Part shown: piece by piece, positions 9,301 through 16,551 of the stretch | Layout of the letters: each line of letters starts with the position of its first letter | Numbering within the stretch: the first letter of the stretch is position 1 | NCBI GenBank assembly: GCA_964640305.1 | Contig: CAZXFF010000022.1 | Coordinates: 1 to 29,929, forward strand | Direction: 5' to 3' | Length of the DNA stretch: 29,929 bases | Origin: Coprenecus sp964640305 | GTDB taxonomy: Bacteria; Bacteroidota; Bacteroidia; Bacteroidales; UBA932 | The notes under the pieces: generated by a model | Databases searched by the model: none | Seen by the model: the letters and a program-made list of their open reading frames with translations, nothing else | Told to the model about the DNA's origin: nothing | Translations under genes and position numbers: made by a program

Positions 9301-9456
9301 TGCCCCTGTATATCTGGCTGTTACGGTTACAGAAGGAGGTACGATGTCGGGAAACTGGGTAATTGGCAAAGACTGGATTGCGAGCAGTCCGAGACATGTA
9401 ATGAGTACGGAGATGACTGCCGACAGGATTGGTCTGCGTATGAATCTCTTGAACAT
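6310..9456 (-). CDS. RND multidrug efflux transporter (HAE-1/AcrB family)
   Basis: This 1048-aa inner-membrane proton-driven pump has the full family length. The N-terminus FIRRPI, the QFPDI..P.V.V.A.Y.GA block and the RLRPILMTSFAF block near the C-terminus are hallmarks. In the fourth membrane segment the relay motif reads GIVVDNAIVVVE (Asp409-Asn410) where AcrB has two aspartates. The membrane-segment-10 lysine is kept (GLLGKNAILIVE). It lies 15 bp downstream of the membrane-fusion gene and overlaps the outer-membrane factor. It probably exports drugs or amphiphiles across both membranes. The upstream fusion-protein gene is interrupted, which may disable the complex. Confidence 0.95.
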   Translation of the reverse strand: MFKRFIRRPILSAVISVLITCLGLLAIQSLPITQFPDIVPPSVTVTARYTGASADVMSKTVATPLERAINGVPGMTYMTTVCTNDGMSLTTIYFRVGTDPDVAAVNVQNRVTTILDELPEEVIRAGVVTEKEVNSMLMYLNIFSTDTTHTEKFVYNFADINILRELKRINGVGFVEIMGRRDYAMRIWMNPNRLAAYNLSPQDVTDAIRSQNIEAAPGKTGVSSDKLPQQLQYVLQYTGKFSTPEEYGEIIVKSLSDGSLLRLKDIADIEFDSEDYKMVSMTDGMPSASIMIKQRPGSNASEVIKNIKEKMAEIKENTFVPGMDYNISYDVSRFLDASIASVLKTLVEAFLLVFLVVYLFLQDLRSTLIPAIAVPVSLIGTFFFMQAMGFSINMLTLFALVLAIGIVVDNAIVVVEAVHVKMHDSGLSPYKASVEAIKEIGSAIVSITLVMSAVFVPVGFMEGTVGIFYRQFSLTLAAAIVISGVNALTLSPAMCALLLKRTEPGESKKKGIVKLFFDWFNRKYEAIEYRYRHMLGRFLRRKTDTVMLIIAFALATWGITFILPSGFIPNEDQGMIYVNIDSPPGATLERSEATLNKIQAELLPLEEVENISTLAGYSLMSETEGASFGMGMINLVPWDERKYTAAELIEQYEERVSHIKDGEIQFFLPPTVPGFGNASGFELRLQDKTAGSYEDMDKVIKTFLARLNADERLRGVSTGFNPNFPQYMIKVDLQKAARLGIDLDEAMLTLQSYIGSFYSSNFIRFGQMYKVMMQASPEYRKNPEDVYSLFAKNRNGLMVPYSNFLTMERVYGPNQITRYNMFPSALITGEEAKGVSSGEVIATVESIAKECLPRGYDIEWSGVTKEEKESGGQAVRIFAICLLFVYLLLAAQYESLWLPFPVILSLPPGVFGSYLFLQILGLENNIYAQVALVMLIGLLGKNAILIVEMANQYRKQGNDIVQAAIAGAVSRLRPILMTSFAFICGLIPLVIATGAGAIGNRSIGTAAAGGMLVGTLAGVFIIPGLYVIFEHIGTKLKKEKAHEEDDDE

Positions 9457-9471
9457 TGTCAGTATCCTCCC

Positions 9472-10614
9472 CTAATTGTTTTCTGTTGTTTCGGACATTT
9501 CCGACAGACTGTCCACATCCAGATCCTTGTATTCTATTTTGCTGCCTTCCTTGACTTCCTGTATTCCGGAATATACGATTCTGGTACTGTCTTCGAGGTC
9601 ATTTGCAATATAGAAACCCTTGTATCTGCCCAGAGGTTCGAAACTTCTGATCCGGACAGTCTTGTTAGCCATTATTACATATATATAGGTGAACTCCTGA
9701 ATTTCGAATGTTGACTGCTGCGGTATCAGGAAAACATCGGACATGTGGGTTGTCATGCTGATTTTACCGGTAACCCCATGTCTGAGAAGTCCGTCAGGGT
9801 TCGGAAACCTTGCGCGGAAAGCAATGGAACCGGTACCCCTCTCAAAGTCCCCCTCAATGGTCTCGACTCGTCCCATGTGTTCGTATCTTGAACCGTCAGA
9901 AAGATACAGGCGAATGCTGTCAGTGTTCGCGAAATCCTTGCCGCTCAGCTGTGCTCTCATGTATTTGAGGTAGTCGGATTCGTTCATCCTGTAATATGCA
10001 AACACATCGGATACGTCACTTATGGTAGTGAGGATACTTTCTGTGTTTACAATACTCCCGACTTTGTACGGTATCCTGTCTACGTATCCGTCATAGGGGG
10101 CTACGATCGTGGTATAGCTGAAGTTCAGCTGTGCTCTCTGGAGTTGGGATTCTGCCTGGTCTACCTTGAGTTCTGCGACTTCCAGTTCGGCTTTGGCCTT
10201 CTTCAGACGGATCTCGGAAATTATTTCCTTGGCGACCAGGCGCTCTATCCTTGATACTTCATAGCTTGCCATCTGGTATTCTGCCTCTGCCTGTTTCAAT
10301 GAGGCCTCTGCTTCACGTACCTTTTCCTGATGTTCTACTGCGCTCAGGCGAAACAGGACATCTCCCTTACGGACCATCTGTCCTTCATCGATACATATCT
10401 GTTCGATGAATCCTTCTACTTAGGGTTTGACTTCTACGAACTGGACTCCATGGATGTCTGCAACGAATGTCCTTGGTACATCAATGGAATGAGTTGTTAG
10501 TACAATGGACGGGGTGCTTTTGTCTTTATGGTAGGTGACTCCCTCGCCTTCATTGTATTTGCAGGCAGCAATGGTAATGGCCATGACTGCCACAATGAAA
10601 AATCTATGTGTCAT
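9472..10614 (-). pseudogene. RND membrane-fusion protein, interrupted by in-frame TAA
   Basis: Read through, this is a 380-position periplasmic adaptor lipoprotein of the AcrA/MexA family. The first 64 codons give a signal peptide with lipobox IAAC (Cys18) and end at ...VQFVEVKP. The next codon is TAA (plus-strand 10420-10422). The same frame then continues with VEGFIEQICIDEGQMVRKGD, the lipoyl-type half motif, a coiled-coil hairpin (about 90-150), and the beta-barrel and membrane-proximal domains. Family members normally read VEVRP-x-VEG here, so exactly one codon is altered and no frame is lost. Translation could restart at the ATG at 10377 but would lack export and lipidation. It may be a recent nonsense mutation, a sequencing error, or read through by suppression. 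Confidence 0.85.
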
Positions 10615-10649
10615 TTCAGGTTAAATTTAGTGTATGTAATCGTAAGTGA

Positions 10650-10670
10650 ATTCGACTTAAGCAGCCGAAT
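10650..10670. promoter_or_regulatory. Imperfect dyad upstream of the efflux genes
   Basis: The arms ATTCGACT and AGCCGAAT are near-complementary (seven of eight positions) with a 5-bp spacer. The site lies about 35 bp upstream of the membrane-fusion start. It could be an operator for a local repressor, but no regulator gene is adjacent, so this is a weak candidate. Confidence 0.3.
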
Positions 10671-10696
10671 GTGTGGATGAAACGTACGATAAGGGG

Positions 10697-11008
10697 CTAT
10701 ATCCTTAGTCTACACAGATATGAACAGTCAGTATTGGCGGTTCCGGTACTGTAGTCGAAAAAAGACGTGGCAGCCGGTTTCTCGGAAAAACAACCGGATA
10801 CTGCCGGAGCAACCGGAATAGCGTATTTCTGCTGTCTGACCTTTTTGGGAGTGGAGGATGTCTCTGCACAACCGTATTCCAGGTCAGGAGCATAGTCTGC
10901 AGTGTATGCGTATGCGCACGGCAATGTACATTCGATCTTTGTACATGCCGACTGGTTCTGGAATGTGAATATCACCAGAATGTAGAATATCAGTTTCGCC
11001 GCTTTCAC
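10697..11008 (-). CDS. Small exported cysteine-rich protein, unknown
   Basis: This 103-codon ORF starts at GTG. It begins MKAAKLIFYILVIFTFQNQS, which looks like a signal peptide. The mature part has seven cysteines (TKIEC, LPC, YGC, SGC, TDC, YLC and the one at the predicted cleavage region). I recognise no family. Two points support it as a gene: codon use like its neighbours, and a promoter-like TTGT-N19-TAGTTTTG placed 20 bp upstream of the start. It lies 82 bp before the membrane-fusion gene in the same direction, so it may be the first gene of the efflux transcript. It could also be a chance ORF in a leader region. Confidence 0.5.
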   Translation of the reverse strand: MKAAKLIFYILVIFTFQNQSACTKIECTLPCAYAYTADYAPDLEYGCAETSSTPKKVRQQKYAIPVAPAVSGCFSEKPAATSFFDYSTGTANTDCSYLCRLRI

Positions 11009-11027
11009 TACTTGATAAAAAGTCGCG

Positions 11028-11058
11028 CAAAACTACTCAAAAATGAATAAAGAAACAA
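11028..11058 (-). promoter_or_regulatory. Bacteroidota-type promoter for the small ORF and efflux genes
   Basis: On the minus strand TTGT (11055-11058) is followed after 19 bases by TAGTTTTG (11028-11035), which fits the -7 consensus TAnnTTTG exactly and the -33 TTTG nearly. Transcription would start near 11020, about 12-15 bases before the GTG at 11008. The stretch lies just after the marC-like stop. Confidence 0.55.
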
Positions 11059-11062
11059 TACG

Positions 11063-11641
11063 TCAGAACAGTGTCGAGATGTTGGTGGTGAAAAGTTTTA
11101 CCGATATTGCAAGAAGTATTATGCCGAAGAATTTCCTGAGGATATACACTCCTCCCTTTCCAAGCACTTTTTCTACAAGGTTGAGATGCCTGAGGGCAAA
11201 GAATACTATTACCATATTCAGGAAGATGGCAACAATGATGTTCACAACGTGGTACTCGGCTCTCAGTGACAGCAGGGTCGTAAGGGCTCCTGCTCCTGCA
11301 ATAAGCGGAAATATTATCGGGACAATAGTTGCCGATCCCCCAGGTCCGTTGTATTTGAATATTTCTATGTCCAGGATCATTTCTGCAGCAAGAATAAGTA
11401 TTATAATGGATCCAGCCACGGCAAAAGATTCGATATTGACACCGAACAGGGAAAGTACTACATCTCCCAAAAAGAGGAACAGGATAAATATAAGGAATGA
11501 AAACACTGCTGCTTTACCGGCTTCCACTTTCAATCCTTTTTCTTTAAGACCTACTATTACTGGAATGGAGCCGGTGATGTCTATTACTGCAAAAAGTACC
11601 ATAAAGGCACTGAGAATTTCTTTAATACTGAAAGCGGACAT
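11063..11641 (-). CDS. MarC-family integral membrane protein
   Basis: This protein of about 192 aa has six predicted membrane segments and belongs to the MarC/UPF0056 family. The N-terminal half has LFAVIDITGSIPVIVGL and the second half has GPGGSATIVPIIFPLIAGAG, matching the family's duplicated (D)P.G..P and PL..G.G signatures. MarC was once linked to multiple antibiotic resistance but its function remains unsettled; some members are annotated as NAAT transporters. I prefer the ATG at 11641 (MSAFSIKEI), which gives the usual family N-terminus; an ATG at 11650 is also in frame. A strong promoter lies just upstream. It is in the same direction as the efflux genes but probably a separate transcript. 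Confidence 0.9.
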   Translation of the reverse strand: MSAFSIKEILSAFMVLFAVIDITGSIPVIVGLKEKGLKVEAGKAAVFSFLIFILFLFLGDVVLSLFGVNIESFAVAGSIIILILAAEMILDIEIFKYNGPGGSATIVPIIFPLIAGAGALTTLLSLRAEYHVVNIIVAIFLNMVIVFFALRHLNLVEKVLGKGGVYILRKFFGIILLAISVKLFTTNISTLF

Positions 11642-11669
11642 AAATACCATTATATAATATATGCAATTG

Positions 11670-11700
11670 CAAATTTATTTATAAAAGAGTGTTTGCCAAA
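11670..11700 (-). promoter_or_regulatory. Consensus promoter for the MarC-family gene
   Basis: On the minus strand TTTG (11697-11700) is followed by exactly 19 bases and then TAAATTTG (11670-11677). This is a full match to the Bacteroidota TTTG/TAnnTTTG promoter. The start of transcription would be about 20-30 bases before the gene. Confidence 0.7.
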
Positions 11701-11719
11701 TAAAAAAACATTATATTTG
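11692..11719 (+). promoter_or_regulatory. Promoter for the histone-like gene
   Basis: TATATTTG (11712-11719) matches the TAnnTTTG -7 box. A TTTG at 11692-11695 lies 16 bases upstream, shorter than the usual spacing. The start of transcription would be about 15-20 bases before the ATG at 11742. It overlaps the divergent promoter of the MarC-family gene. Confidence 0.5.
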
Positions 11720-11741
11720 TGGAAACAATAATATCAAAGAG

Positions 11742-11915
11742 ATGAAAGAACTTATTGAAAAGATCAATGCCGAAATTGAAGTTTTCCAGAAAAATGCGGA
11801 AGCTCAGGCGGAAAAAGGCAACAAAGCAGCCGGAACACGTGCTCGTAAAGCATCTTTGGAACTTTGCAAGCTGTTGAAGGATTTCAGAAAGGCTTCTATC
11901 GACTTCACGAAATAA
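11742..11915 (+). CDS. Histone H1-like protein, Hc1 family
   Basis: This is a 57-aa basic protein, MKELIEKINAEIEVF..., with the block GNKAAGTRARKASLE and a C-terminal KDFRKASIDFTK. It matches the short Hc1-like histone H1 proteins found in most Bacteroidota, which are presumed to bind DNA. It is a single-gene transcript with a promoter upstream and a strong hairpin terminator downstream. A 126-codon frame on the other strand across this place is a shadow. Confidence 0.88.
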   Translation: MKELIEKINAEIEVFQKNAEAQAEKGNKAAGTRARKASLELCKLLKDFRKASIDFTK

Positions 11916-11940
11916 TTCCGGAAGACTTATTGACCAGAGG

Positions 11941-11980
11941 CTGACCATAAAAGCGATTGCGCTTTGGTGGTCAGCTTTTT
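11941..11980 (+). terminator. Rho-independent terminator after the histone-like gene
   Basis: CTGACCA (11941-11947) pairs with TGGTCAG (11968-11974). An inner stem AAAGCG/CGCTTT closes an ATTG loop. CTTTTT follows directly. This is the clearest terminator in the window. Confidence 0.85.
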
Positions 11981-12060
11981 GTATTCCGGCAGACCGGTGC
12001 TTTGTCAGAATAGTGTAGTTATTTGAGAAAAAACGTGAATTCTTACTCGTTCTGACCATC

Positions 12061-12068
12061 TAACTTTG
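12061..12068 (+). promoter_or_regulatory. -7 box of the eight-gene peptidase/SusCD operon
   Basis: TAACTTTG matches the TAnnTTTG box, 22 bases before the ATG at 12091. No TTTG is found at the proper distance upstream. The weak -33 region would fit a promoter that needs an activator such as the AraC-type protein encoded in the same operon; that is inference. Confidence 0.5.
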
Positions 12069-12090
12069 TGGTAAATCCAAAAAAGCACCT

Positions 12091-13455
12091 ATGGAACAGT
12101 TTACTAACAAATCACTTTTTAATCTGATTTCTTTAATATTCTGTGCATTCTTGTCAGTACAGTGTGTTGAGAAACAGGAAGAACCTTATCTGACAGCAGA
12201 AACCACCAAAGTTGAGGCCGAGGCTTCTCAGACTTTGGTGGTTCTTGCTTTTGACTCCAACACCCAGTGGAAAGTTACGGCAGAATCTTCATGGCTTTCT
12301 ACAGGAGGTATAAAGTATGGTGAGGGCAACGGATTGCTCGAGCTTACACTTCTGGAAAACGGAACTACCGATGAAAGAAAGTGTGAGGTGACGGTTACTC
12401 CCTCATCCGCATCGCTTGCCCCGCTGAAATTTGAAGTTGTGCAGTACGGAACAGATCCGGTCCTGTCAATAGCAGCCGATACTCTTGAAGTCCCTCAGGT
12501 TTCCGGTACAGAAACTGTAAAGGTGACATCCAATGTGGACTTCAAAGTGGTTGTAGAAGCAGAGTGGCTGTCCGTCAGACAGGATCAGGGAAGCCTGATC
12601 ATTTCCTATTCTGAAAATGACGTGACGTCTGTCAGGGAAGGAAAGATCGTAGTAGTGTCCGAGGCCAAGAATGTTTCGGATACTGTTGTGGTGGTACAGG
12701 AGGCCAGGACACCTGCATTCCTCAGAGTGCAGTCAGATCTTTCACTTGACTATGGCTCCGGTACAGAGAATGTAGCTGTAGAGACAAATGTGGACTATGA
12801 GGTAGAGACAGCGGCCGCATGGCTTACCATATCCAAGACAACGCAAGGCATTACAGTGGAATATGAAGCCAATAACGATCCCGAGCCAAGAAGCGCAAAA
12901 ATAACTTTCAGGACACTTGTGGACGATATAACTGCAGAGATGTCTGTCGCCCAGGAAGGCAAACCTCTTTCGAAGAGGCAGGCAGATTCATTGGCACTTG
13001 TGACTTTCTACAACAATACTAACGGGGCTTCATGGAAGAACAAGTGGGATTTATCCGCACCTATGAATGAATGGTACGGAGTCAATCTTACAGAGGAAGG
13101 CCGTGTATGGGAACTGAATCTGTGGGAAAACAATATTTCCGGGGATCTGGGTGATTGCCTGACTGTTCTGGAGGAAGCAGGTCAGTTGCATTTTTCCGGA
13201 AACAATCTTACCGGAACCTTGTCTCCGAAATTCGCAAACCTCAAGAAAATGCGTCTGTTCTCCATAGCCGGAAACAATATGGAAGGAAGTATCCCGGCGG
13301 AGTTCGGAAGTATGGTGAATCTGGAGAATTTCTATCTGGACAACAACCGCTTCTCAGGAGAAATACCTCAGGAAATATTCGATAACCCCAACTGGGAAAG
13401 ATGGGAAGAGTTCGGATTCAGGAGACAACAGGAGGGTTATGGTTTCACAAATTAA
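12091..13455 (+). CDS. Surface lipoprotein: three BACON domains plus leucine-rich repeats
   Basis: This 454-aa lipoprotein has its lipobox at SVQC (Cys25). Three tandem BACON-type Ig-like domains follow (about 31-118, 120-203 and 207-292), each with the WLS/WLT signature (SSWLST, AEWLSV, AAWLTI). The C-terminal part from about 297 is a leucine-rich solenoid of plant/BspA-like type with N.LTGTLSP, N.MEGSIPAEFG and N.FSGEIPQEIF motifs. BACON domains act as spacers or binding modules in surface proteins of Bacteroidota utilisation loci. Its place 12 bp before susC suggests a surface binding component that captures the substrate. LRR ends usually bind proteins, in line with the peptidases downstream. 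Confidence 0.88.
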   Translation: MEQFTNKSLFNLISLIFCAFLSVQCVEKQEEPYLTAETTKVEAEASQTLVVLAFDSNTQWKVTAESSWLSTGGIKYGEGNGLLELTLLENGTTDERKCEVTVTPSSASLAPLKFEVVQYGTDPVLSIAADTLEVPQVSGTETVKVTSNVDFKVVVEAEWLSVRQDQGSLIISYSENDVTSVREGKIVVVSEAKNVSDTVVVVQEARTPAFLRVQSDLSLDYGSGTENVAVETNVDYEVETAAAWLTISKTTQGITVEYEANNDPEPRSAKITFRTLVDDITAEMSVAQEGKPLSKRQADSLALVTFYNNTNGASWKNKWDLSAPMNEWYGVNLTEEGRVWELNLWENNISGDLGDCLTVLEEAGQLHFSGNNLTGTLSPKFANLKKMRLFSIAGNNMEGSIPAEFGSMVNLENFYLDNNRFSGEIPQEIFDNPNWERWEEFGFRRQQEGYGFTN

Positions 13456-13467
13456 TATTACAGAGCC

Positions 13468-16400
13468 ATGAAAAAGAAATTGATGCTTATTATCGCAATA
13501 TTATTGCCGAATCTTATTTTTGCACAGAATTATACATGTTCTGGAATAGTCGTAGATGAATCCGGTCAACCCCTGCCTGGAGTTGAGGTTGTCGAGATGA
13601 GTACGATGAACTATACCGTGTCAGAGAGTGACGGTACCTTTTCTCTGGAAGTAAAGAACAAGGAATCGATGGTAAGGTTTTCATTCATCGGTATGATTGA
13701 ACAGCTGATTCCTGCCTCCAGAGCATCCAGAGTCGTCATGAAGCAGGATATCATAGCATTGGATGATGTGGTGGTCACTGCGTATGGCTCGATGAAGCGC
13801 GAGGCTTACACCGGGTCTGCTACAGTCGTCAACGATAAGAAGATCGAAGAAATGAAAGTCACCAGTGTATCGCAGCTCCTGCAAGGTGCCAGCTCCGGGG
13901 TGCAGGTAATAAACGGTAACGGGCAACCTGGATCGGATGCTGAGGTAAGGATCAGGGGTATCAGTTCAATCAACGGTAACAGCTCTCCTCTTTATGTTGT
14001 GGACGGAGTGCCCTATGGAGCTTTTGTGAATGCGATAAATCCCAGGGATATCGAGTCCATTTCAGTCCTTAAGGATGCTGCAGCGACAGCTCTGTACGGT
14101 TCAAGGGCTGCGAACGGTGTAATTATGATTACAACGAAGAAAGGATCCGGAGGAGCACCTAAATTCTCCCTGGATGTAAATACCGGTATCTCCCAACTGG
14201 CAGTAGGCCTTCCTGAAAAAGTGGATCCTGTACAGTATCATCTGCTTGCATGGGAAGCAGTACGGAACGGATATCTGGACGCCGGTGAGACGGAGTATTC
14301 GGCAGCCAGCCTTGCTACCGCCAATCTTGGCAGCTATCTCAGGGTGAATGCTTTCAACGTGAGTAACCCTGTAGGAACGGACGGCCGTTTCGTGGAAGGA
14401 GCCCAATATCTTTGGCCAGGCAACAGCTGGTCGGATGCACTTATGAGCAGCAAACTGCGCACAGAACTCAATGCAAGCGTTAGCGGTTCTGCCAATAATG
14501 TAAGCTACTATATGTCATTCGGTTACCTTGACGACAACGGTGCTTTGACCGTGTCTTCATTCGAAAGGCTTACAAGCAGAATGAATATAAGCACTACAGT
14601 CGCAAAAATCCTGGATGTCGGAATGAACCTGTCATATTCGCATTCCAAACAGGATTCTCCTGATCAGTCCAGGGCAATACGCTTTATCAATGAGGTGCCC
14701 GATATATATCCGGTATATGAGTGGGATTACGCCAATTCAACCTGGAAGACGGACGGAAGCGGCAACCGGATACTGGATTATGGAAGCTACAGGCCTTCTA
14801 TCTCATGGCCTAATGCCAACCCTCTCAGTGAATCAATATACGACCAGCGTTATTACGAGATGGACAATCTCACAGGACGTGCGAACCTTGCGCTGAACCT
14901 GCCTTACGGTTTCAAGATCTCCTCGAATTTCGGTGTAGACTATTCGGTATCCAGTGCATATGTGTACGGTAACAATAAATACGGATGGGCAGCAGAAGTC
15001 GGGGGAAGGTCTACAAGAGAAAGAAACCAGTTCATGAGCTGGACGCTCAATGCCCTTGTTTCCTGGGACAAGTATTACGGCAAGCATCATATCAGTGCTA
15101 TGGCCGGTCATGAGGCATTCGCAGACAACCGGCAGTTCCTTTTGGGTTCACGTGAGGGATTCCCTATATCAGGGATGTATGAACTAAGTGGGGCCGCTGT
15201 GATTCTGGATGCTGCTTCAAGTCAGGACAAACTCAGGATGGAGGCATGGATCGCAAAAGCAGAATATGACTGGGACAGTAAGTATTATCTTGCAGCAAAT
15301 TACCGCAGGGACGGTTCTTCAAGGTTCTCGGCAGCAAAAAGATGGGGAGACTTCTGGTCGGTCAGCGCATCATGGCGTATTTCGAATGAAGCATTCCTGA
15401 AGAGTGTGGATTGGATTGACAATCTGAAGATACGTGCCAGCTATGGTACTCAAGGCAATGATAACATCGGGACATATTATGCATATCAGGGGGTATATTG
15501 GTCGGGATGGAATGACATTGCAAATCCCGGTTATATGGTAGGCTCCCTGCCTACACCCAATCTGACCTGGGAAAAGAATGCACAGCTGAACGTCGGTATC
15601 GACGCCGGTTTCTTCAACAGGGTGGATCTTACGGTGGATTATTTCTACAGGGTTACCAGAGACCTTCTTTTCTGGAGGGATCTTCCGCCTTCCTCCGGTA
15701 TCGGTTCGGTCCGCGACAACATCGGGGACGTCCTTAATACCGGTGTTGAGGTTCAGATCAATACTGTAAACGTGCTTACGAGGGACTTCCGGTGGGAAAG
15801 CGACCTGAACCTCTCGGCAGTGAAGAATGAAATACTTAAGCTTCCTACAGAAGAAGAGATGAACGGTCTTTTCAAATGGCAGAAGGGTAAGACAATCTAT
15901 GATTTCTTTATGCCTGAATGGGCAGGAGTGGATCCTGATACCGGTTCCGGTCTATTCTGGAAAGATGTGGTGGAAACAGATGCCGAAGGGAACAAGACTG
16001 TTGTCGGCCGGGTAAAGATCGAAAACAACAGCGAGGCAACCAGATATTATCAGGGCTCAGCTCTTCCTTATCTCTATGGAGGTTTTACCAACAGGTTCTA
16101 CTATAAAGGCTTTGAATTGTCTGTCTTCCTTTATTTCAGTCTTGGCGGTAAGATATATGACTATACTGAAGCAACCCGAATGCATGCCGGCAATATCGGT
16201 CTGAACTGGGATGCAGGGATGCTGGACAGATGGACTCCGGACAACAGGAATGCATCCATACCGCGTCTGACAACGGCATCCAACACATGGGCTTCAGCGT
16301 CAACACGTTTCCTGCATGATGCATCGTATCTCAGACTCAAGAACCTTACCTTCTCCTATTCTTTCCCCGAACGGTGGATGGACAAGATACATGTAGATGG

Positions 16401-16545
16401 TCTTAAACTGTACTTCTCGGCGGACAATCTCTTTACGTTCTCTGCCCATAATGCAGACCCGGAAGCCGGAGGTGTCTCCGGATTGATAAGCAATTCCCTG
16501 TTCCCTATGAGAACGTTTTCTTTCGGATTGAATTTCAGTTTTTAA
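13468..16545 (+). CDS. SusC-family TonB-dependent outer-membrane transporter
   Basis: This 1025-aa protein has a signal peptide ending in FAQN. It then has a carboxypeptidase-D-regulatory-like domain (CSGIVVDESGQPLPGVEV), a TonB-box region (DDVVVTAYGSM), a plug with RIRGISSINGNSSPLYVVDG and ALYGSRAANGVIMITTKKG, and a 22-strand-type barrel ending in FSFGLNFSF. These are hallmarks of SusC/RagA transporters, which import glycans or oligopeptides with a SusD-family lid. The neighbouring peptidases and amino-acid enzymes make peptides the likelier cargo, as for RagAB, but sequence alone does not prove this. Confidence 0.96.
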   Translation: MKKKLMLIIAILLPNLIFAQNYTCSGIVVDESGQPLPGVEVVEMSTMNYTVSESDGTFSLEVKNKESMVRFSFIGMIEQLIPASRASRVVMKQDIIALDDVVVTAYGSMKREAYTGSATVVNDKKIEEMKVTSVSQLLQGASSGVQVINGNGQPGSDAEVRIRGISSINGNSSPLYVVDGVPYGAFVNAINPRDIESISVLKDAAATALYGSRAANGVIMITTKKGSGGAPKFSLDVNTGISQLAVGLPEKVDPVQYHLLAWEAVRNGYLDAGETEYSAASLATANLGSYLRVNAFNVSNPVGTDGRFVEGAQYLWPGNSWSDALMSSKLRTELNASVSGSANNVSYYMSFGYLDDNGALTVSSFERLTSRMNISTTVAKILDVGMNLSYSHSKQDSPDQSRAIRFINEVPDIYPVYEWDYANSTWKTDGSGNRILDYGSYRPSISWPNANPLSESIYDQRYYEMDNLTGRANLALNLPYGFKISSNFGVDYSVSSAYVYGNNKYGWAAEVGGRSTRERNQFMSWTLNALVSWDKYYGKHHISAMAGHEAFADNRQFLLGSREGFPISGMYELSGAAVILDAASSQDKLRMEAWIAKAEYDWDSKYYLAANYRRDGSSRFSAAKRWGDFWSVSASWRISNEAFLKSVDWIDNLKIRASYGTQGNDNIGTYYAYQGVYWSGWNDIANPGYMVGSLPTPNLTWEKNAQLNVGIDAGFFNRVDLTVDYFYRVTRDLLFWRDLPPSSGIGSVRDNIGDVLNTGVEVQINTVNVLTRDFRWESDLNLSAVKNEILKLPTEEEMNGLFKWQKGKTIYDFFMPEWAGVDPDTGSGLFWKDVVETDAEGNKTVVGRVKIENNSEATRYYQGSALPYLYGGFTNRFYYKGFELSVFLYFSLGGKIYDYTEATRMHAGNIGLNWDAGMLDRWTPDNRNASIPRLTTASNTWASASTRFLHDASYLRLKNLTFSYSFPERWMDKIHVDGLKLYFSADNLFTFSAHNADPEAGGVSGLISNSLFPMRTFSFGLNFSF

Positions 16546-16551
16546 CATAGT

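Noticed and set aside
9472..10614. TAA recoded as a sense codon genome-wide
   Set aside because: Other genes here end in TAA at sensible places (for example both LRR lipoproteins and the histone-like gene), so a changed code is not supported.
11679..12059. 126-codon minus-strand frame
   Set aside because: It is the antisense shadow of the histone-like gene and its terminator hairpin.
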